In this document: positions 13,402 to 16,554 of the stretch, piece after piece
Numbering within the stretch: position 1 is the first letter of the stretch
How the letters are laid out: every line of letters starts with the position of its first letter
Assembly: GCA_031259485.1 (NCBI GenBank)
Contig: JAIRLH010000111.1
Location: forward strand, 1 to 16,554
Direction of reading: 5' to 3'
DNA from: Elusimicrobiota bacterium
GTDB taxonomy: Bacteria; Elusimicrobiota; Elusimicrobia; Elusimicrobiales; Elusimicrobiaceae
Length of the DNA stretch: 16,554 nt
Position numbers and translations under genes: made by a program
Notes under the pieces: generated by a model
Told to the model about the DNA's origin: nothing
What the model saw: the letters and a program-made list of their open reading frames with translations, nothing else
Databases searched by the model: none

Positions 13402-14144
13402 TAGAATTGAAAAATAAAGCCGAAATACAAAAAATGCAAGCCGCCGGCCGCATAGTTTCCAATGTTCTAAGGGTTATGCAGGCTGAAGCGGTTTGTGGTG
13501 TTTCAACGTGGCGCCTTAATCAGATTGCGGAAGAAATAATAAGATCCGCGGGCGCGGTCCCCTCTTTTTTGGGATACGGCGGCTTCCCGTGCAGCATATG
13601 CGCGTCGGTTAACGATGCCGTGGTGCACGGAATACCTTCCAAAAAAGTTGTGCTTAAGGAAGGCGATATCGTCGGCATAGACGTAGGCGCTTACCTTAAC
13701 GGCTTCCACGCGGATGCGGCGATGACCTTACCCGTAGGTAAAGTTTTGGGCGGGGCTTTGGGACTTTTGGCGCAGACCAAAAAGGCGCTTGATAAGGCCG
13801 TCTCTATTATAAAACCGGGGATACATCTAAGCGATATATCCAACGCGGTGGAGATTTCTGCTAAGGAAGGCGGGCTGGGCATAGTAAGGGATTATTGCGG
13901 CCACGGAGTGGGCCGCAAACTGCACGAAGACCCCAGCATACCCAATTACGGCGCTGCCGGCTGCGGCCCTTTGCTTAAAGCGGGTATGACTCTGGCGATT
14001 GAGCCCATGTTGAACTTGGGCGGCGGGGAAGTAGAAGTTTTAAACGATGGTTGGACTGTGGTTACTAAAGACGGCAGTTTATCCGCGCATTTTGAACACA
14101 CGGTCGCCGTGACGGAGAGCGGGCACCTTATACTTACCGCATAA
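13398..14144 (+). CDS. map: Methionine aminopeptidase, type I
   Basis: This enzyme removes the initiator methionine from nascent proteins at the ribosome. The 248-residue length is normal for type Ia. All five metal ligands are visible: D95 and D106 (GIDVGAYLNGFHADAAMT), H169 (CGHGVGR), E202 (AIEPML) and E233 (FEHTVAVTE). The catalytic H77 (NDAVVHGIP) and H176 are also present. No N-terminal zinc-finger extension is present. The start overlaps the adk stop by 4 nt, implying translational coupling. Placement between adk and infA is common in bacteria that keep the full spc-alpha cluster. Confidence 0.97.
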   Translation: MIELKNKAEIQKMQAAGRIVSNVLRVMQAEAVCGVSTWRLNQIAEEIIRSAGAVPSFLGYGGFPCSICASVNDAVVHGIPSKKVVLKEGDIVGIDVGAYLNGFHADAAMTLPVGKVLGGALGLLAQTKKALDKAVSIIKPGIHLSDISNAVEISAKEGGLGIVRDYCGHGVGRKLHEDPSIPNYGAAGCGPLLKAGMTLAIEPMLNLGGGEVEVLNDGWTVVTKDGSLSAHFEHTVAVTESGHLILTA

Positions 14145-14162
14145 AGCGGCAAAATAAGGGCT

Positions 14163-14203
14163 GCGCAAAGTAAAGGAGCGCAAAGGAGGCTTTGGCCCAA
14201 GGG
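14163..14203 (+). promoter_or_regulatory. Tandem Shine-Dalgarno-like repeats upstream of infA
   Basis: The 8-nt unit GCGCAAAG occurs at 14163-14170 and 14178-14185, with TAAAGGAG (14171-14178) and AAAGGAGG (14182-14189) embedded. CAAAG (14181-14185) and CTTTG (14190-14194) can form a 5-bp stem with GAGG in the loop. The site that fits infA spacing is the weaker AAGGG at 14199-14203, 5 nt before the ATG. The stronger upstream copies serve no visible gene. Confidence 0.4.
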
Positions 14204-14208
14204 CATAT

Positions 14209-14421
14209 ATGAGTGATAAAATAGAAGTTGAAGGTAAAATACTGGAAGCTTTGCCTAACGCTATGTTTAAGGTGGAAATAGCCGGCGGTAAAGTTATACT
14301 GGGGCATATCTCTGGGAAGATGAGAATGTTCCATATCAGAATATTGCCAGGGGACAAAGTCAAACTTGAGCTTTCTCCTTACGATTTAACCAAGGGTAGG
14401 ATAACCTACAGGGAGAAATAA
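14209..14421 (+). CDS. infA: Translation initiation factor IF-1
   Basis: IF-1 blocks the 30S A site during initiation and assists IF-2 and IF-3. The 70-residue product is a single S1-type OB-fold domain. It has the family sequence IEVEGKILEALPNAMFKVEI in the first half and GHISGKMRM followed by IRILPGDKVKLELSPYDLTKGRITYR in the second, covering the full domain with no extension (motifs quoted in part). The ATG at 14209 has AAGGG at 5 nt. The stop is followed directly by the rpmJ start with no spacer. It opens the alpha-type part of the cluster. Confidence 0.97.
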   Translation: MSDKIEVEGKILEALPNAMFKVEIAGGKVILGHISGKMRMFHIRILPGDKVKLELSPYDLTKGRITYREK

Positions 14422-14535
14422 ATGAAAGTCAGAGCTAGCGTTAAAAAGATATGTCAGAAGTGTCAGGTAGTCAAACGCAACGGCGTAGTACGCGTCTTAT
14501 GTAAAGTCGCAAAACACAAGCAGCGCCAAGGTTAA
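14422..14535 (+). CDS. rpmJ: 50S ribosomal protein L36, zinc-binding form
   Basis: L36 is the smallest 50S protein. Translation from the ATG directly after the infA stop gives 37 residues, starting MKVRASVKKICQKCQVVKR and ending AKHKQRQG. The zinc ligands of the C+ form are visible: C11, C14, C27 and H32. Length and composition match the family exactly. A GGGAG site in the last codons of infA (14411-14415) serves as the ribosome-binding site, so the two genes are coupled. The order infA-rpmJ-rpsM is standard. Confidence 0.96.
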   Translation: MKVRASVKKICQKCQVVKRNGVVRVLCKVAKHKQRQG

Positions 14536-14556
14536 TAAACAGGAGTTTTACGGAAT

Positions 14557-14937
14557 ATGGCAAGAATTGCAGGTATAGATTTACCGAAAAACAAAAGAAT
14601 AGATATAGCTTTGCAGTATATCTACGGCATCGGCCCCAAAGTGGCCGGTGATATTTTGAAGAAACTTTCCGGTCAGATAGACGCCGCCACCCGCGTCAAA
14701 GATTTGACTGAGCAGCAGGCCGGCCTTATAAATGCCGTTCTACAGAAAGAATATAAAATTGAAGGCGAGCTCAGGCGCGAAGTGGCGCAGAATATTCACC
14801 GCTTGAGTGAAATCGGCTCATACCGCGGCAACAGGCACCGCCGTAATCTGCCGGCGCGCGGGCAGAGGACAAAAACCAACAGCCGCACGCGCCGCGGCCG
14901 CAGGAAAACAGTGGGCGCCAAGGTGAAGGCGGCTTAA
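14557..14937 (+). CDS. rpsM: 30S ribosomal protein S13
   Basis: S13 lies in the 30S head and contacts P-site tRNA and L5. The 126-residue product begins MARIAGIDLPKNKRIDIALQ and has the helix-two-turns-helix region IYGIGPKVAGDIL. The basic C-terminal tail GSYRGNRHRRNLPARGQRTK continues with N-x-RTRRGRRKTV, which reaches into the tRNA sites. An AGGAG site precedes the ATG. The stop codon is centred in a 14-bp palindrome, and a 72-nt structured gap follows before rpsK. Confidence 0.97.
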   Translation: MARIAGIDLPKNKRIDIALQYIYGIGPKVAGDILKKLSGQIDAATRVKDLTEQQAGLINAVLQKEYKIEGELRREVAQNIHRLSEIGSYRGNRHRRNLPARGQRTKTNSRTRRGRRKTVGAKVKAA

Positions 14938-14976
14938 GCCGCTTCCGCCCCGCCGCGGCCATGCCGCCGGCGGAAG
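14929..14976 (+). promoter_or_regulatory. Palindrome and long hairpin in the rpsM-rpsK spacer
   Basis: GCGGCTTAAGCCGC (14929-14942) is a perfect 14-bp palindrome spanning the rpsM stop codon. Immediately after it CTTCCGCC (14942-14949) and GGCGGAAG (14969-14976) form a perfect 8-bp stem, with an inner GCGG (14955-14958)/CCGC (14964-14967) hairpin. No U tract follows, so it is not a typical terminator. Possible roles are translational control by a ribosomal protein (S4 acts on the alpha operon in E. coli, though at the S13 start), RNA processing, or partial attenuation. Confidence 0.5.
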
Positions 14977-15009
14977 ACTTAAAGAATTTAAAAAGGCAGA
15001 ATAAAAACA

Positions 15010-15447
15010 ATGGCAGAAGAAATCAAAAAAGAAACCGCCCCCGCCGCGGCCGTACCGGCCAAAGCGGAGGCCGCAAAAAGCAAGAAAAGAAGCATAAAAG
15101 TGCCGGCGCACGGCGTGGTGCATATAAATTGCTCCTTCAACAACACAATAGTAACCGTCACGGATGATAAAGGCGGCGCTATAGTGTGGTCCACTTCGGG
15201 CTCGCACGGGTTTAAGGGCACCAAAAAAGGCACGCCCTTCGCCGCGCAGATAACATGCAACAAAGTGGGCGAAAAGGCCGTGGCCCTTGGAATGAAAGAG
15301 GTTGCCGTCAAAGTTTGCGGCCCGGGCCAGGGAAGGGAAACGGCTGTCCGTGCCCTGCAGCAGGCGGGGCTTACGGTTACCTCCATCAAAGACGTAACCC
15401 CCATACCGCACAACGGTTGCAGACCCCCTAAAGCCAGGAGAGTATAA
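15010..15447 (+). CDS. rpsK: 30S ribosomal protein S11
   Basis: S11 forms part of the 30S platform near the mRNA exit. The core starts near residue 29 with KVPAHGVVHINCSFNNTIVT and includes GAIVWSTSG, GTKKGTPFAAQ, VKVCGPGQGRETAVRAL and the ending DVTPIPHNGCRPPKARRV. The 145 residues include an Ala/Lys/Pro-rich N-terminal extension of about 26 residues. The ATG at 15010 has an AAGG about 14 nt upstream, which is weak. A start inside the extension is conceivable but no better site is seen. It follows a 72-nt spacer with a strong hairpin. Confidence 0.96.
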   Translation: MAEEIKKETAPAAAVPAKAEAAKSKKRSIKVPAHGVVHINCSFNNTIVTVTDDKGGAIVWSTSGSHGFKGTKKGTPFAAQITCNKVGEKAVALGMKEVAVKVCGPGQGRETAVRALQQAGLTVTSIKDVTPIPHNGCRPPKARRV

Positions 15448-15452
15448 AAATT

Positions 15453-16094
15453 ATGTCAAGATATACAGGACCAAGCTGCAAAAAATGCAGGAAGATGTCC
15501 GCAAAACTTTTTTTGAAGGGCGCCAAATGCTCCACTAATTGCGTTATGGATAAGCTGGCCGCCGCCGCGGCCGGCAAAAGAGGCGGCAAAGGCGGCCCCA
15601 GGAGGGCCAAGCTTTCCGAATACGGCGTACGTCTGCAGGAAAAGCAGAAAGCCAGATTCATGTCCGGCATGGGGGAAGTGCCGTTTGCAAACCTGTTTGC
15701 CAAAGCGTCTAAAGCCACGGGCCAGACGGGCGAGCAGTTTTTCAAATACCTTGAAACTAGGCTTGATAATATCGTGAAGCGCGCGGGTTTCGCCGCATCC
15801 ATGAGGACGGCGCGCCAGCTGGTTTTGCACGGCCATATTAGAGTAAACGATAAAACGGTCAATGTTCCTTCTTACCAGCTCAAACCCGGAGATAAAGTTG
15901 CGCTTGCCGCAAAGCTTGTGTCCAATGTCGGCGTAAAGCAGGGGCTTGAAGACGCGGTTAAACGCACTTCGCGTCCCAGTTTTCTGGAATTTGACGCAGC
16001 CAAAAACATCGCCACGCTTCTGCGCTGGCCCGACAGGAGCGAAAGCAGCTACCCAGTCAACGACCAGCTCATAGTAGAGCACTATTCCAAATAG
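15453..16094 (+). CDS. rpsD: 30S ribosomal protein S4, zinc-binding form
   Basis: S4 initiates assembly of the 5' domain of 16S rRNA and in E. coli represses the alpha operon. The 213-residue product has an N-terminal zinc site with C9, C12, C26 and C30, then LSEYGVRLQEKQKARFMSGM and the S4 RNA-binding domain RLDNIVKRAGFAASMRTARQ-LVLHGHIRVND. The C-terminal end LVNDQLIVEHYSK-like (here PVNDQLIVEHYSK) is canonical. The residues between the zinc site and the core contain an Ala/Gly/Lys-rich stretch (about 34-52). The gene starts 5 nt after rpsK, with AGGAG in the end of that gene. Confidence 0.97.
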   Translation: MSRYTGPSCKKCRKMSAKLFLKGAKCSTNCVMDKLAAAAAGKRGGKGGPRRAKLSEYGVRLQEKQKARFMSGMGEVPFANLFAKASKATGQTGEQFFKYLETRLDNIVKRAGFAASMRTARQLVLHGHIRVNDKTVNVPSYQLKPGDKVALAAKLVSNVGVKQGLEDAVKRTSRPSFLEFDAAKNIATLLRWPDRSESSYPVNDQLIVEHYSK

Positions 16095-16106
16095 TCCGGA
16101 GGCAAA

Positions 16107-16554
16107 ATGGCTTTTGATAATTTAGTATTACCTAAAAATATAAAGACGGAAAGCGAAAGTTCCACCTACGGCAAATTCACGGCGGAGCCTTATGAAAGCG
16201 GTCTGGGCCACACGGTTGGCAATTCCATACGCAGGATTCTGCTTTCCGGACTTGAAGGAGCGGCTGTCACCGCCGTGCGCGTTGAAGGCACGACGCATGA
16301 GTTCAGTACAATCCCAAACGTTAAGGAAGACATTATCCAGATCCTCTTAAATCTCAAAAAATTAAGAGTAAAGATGGAAGGCAAAACGCGCGAATATCTT
16401 ACGCTTGAAGCCAAAAAACCCGGCGCGGTGACGGCAAAAAGCATTTCTGCCAGCGACGGGATTGAGATTATAAACAAAGACTTAGTTATCTGCACGCTGG
16501 AGGCGGGCGGCGCCATACGCATGGAAATTGAGATTTCCAAAGGCAAAGGCTACG
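16107..16554 (+). CDS. rpoA: DNA-directed RNA polymerase subunit alpha, N-terminal part (cut by window end)
   Basis: The alpha subunit dimerises to start RNA polymerase assembly. The 149 complete codons visible cover most of the N-terminal domain, with YGKFTAEPYESGLGHTVGNS, IRRILLSGLEGAAVTAVRVEG and HEFSTIPNVKEDIIQILLNLK, all family signatures (partly quoted). The frame is still open at the window end. A GGAGG site lies 4 nt before the ATG, and the gene starts 12 nt after rpsD. The order rpsD-rpoA is standard; rplQ is expected next but lies outside the window. Confidence 0.97.
   Translation, partial: MAFDNLVLPKNIKTESESSTYGKFTAEPYESGLGHTVGNSIRRILLSGLEGAAVTAVRVEGTTHEFSTIPNVKEDIIQILLNLKKLRVKMEGKTREYLTLEAKKPGAVTAKSISASDGIEIINKDLVICTLEAGGAIRMEIEISKGKGY

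Noticed and set aside
1..16554. tRNA, rRNA, CRISPR arrays, insertion sequences, phage or defence genes
   Set aside because: No such features were seen. The coding space is nearly filled by housekeeping genes in standard order, and no repeated spacers, transposase motifs or terminal repeats were found by eye.

Overview
No previously undescribed enzyme or defence system is visible in this window. It holds almost all of one large ribosomal-protein superoperon (S10-spc-alpha type), about 14.6 kb on the + strand, preceded by two pyrimidine-biosynthesis genes and one type IV pilin-like gene on the opposite strand. The source is a bacterium. The pilin-like protein, with its FTLIELLVVVLIIGILAAIALPQY-type N-terminus, the Ala/Lys-rich tails on several ribosomal proteins and the moderate G+C content would fit Elusimicrobiota (Elusimicrobium-like gut bacteria). 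That placement is an inference from family knowledge, not a database result.

Layout. Bases 1-865 carry the 3' end of pyrD (dihydroorotate dehydrogenase) and pyrF (OMP decarboxylase), overlapping by 14 nt: the last two chemical steps of UMP synthesis. Bases 911-1414 (- strand) carry a lone pilin/pseudopilin gene, convergent with pyrF. Bases 1415-1906 are a divergent, gene-free region with a good sigma70-like promoter (1550-1578), a terminator-like GC hairpin with competing pairings (1612-1667), and two further long inverted-repeat structures (1716-1763 and 1774-1844). It reads as a structured S10-operon leader, suited to attenuation or to autoregulation by a ribosomal protein.

From 1907 to the window end the order is rpsJ-rplC-rplD-rplW-rplB-rpsS-rplV-rpsC-rplP-rpmC-rpsQ-rplN-rplX-rplE-rpsN-rpsH-rplF-rplR-rpsE-rplO-secY-adk-map-infA-rpmJ-rpsM-rpsK-rpsD-rpoA (rpoA is cut by the window end). 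Most genes are 0-31 nt apart or overlap, which indicates co-transcription and translational coupling. rpmD (L30), normally between rpsE and rplO, is absent. The operon supplies subunits of both ribosomal particles, the initiation factor IF-1, the RNA polymerase alpha subunit, the SecY translocon channel, methionine aminopeptidase for nascent chains, and adenylate kinase.

Four spacers break the tight packing: rpsJ-rplC (149 nt before the chosen start), rpsN-rpsH (102 nt), map-infA (64 nt) and rpsM-rpsK (72 nt). All contain inverted repeats or displaced Shine-Dalgarno-like sequences, making them, with the leader, the most interesting non-coding parts of the window. Other features worth noting are low-complexity extensions on L3, S3, L5, S5 and S11, a fully zinc-binding (cysteine-containing) set of S14, S4, L36, L24 and Adk, and unusual residues at normally conserved sites of L2 and L3.
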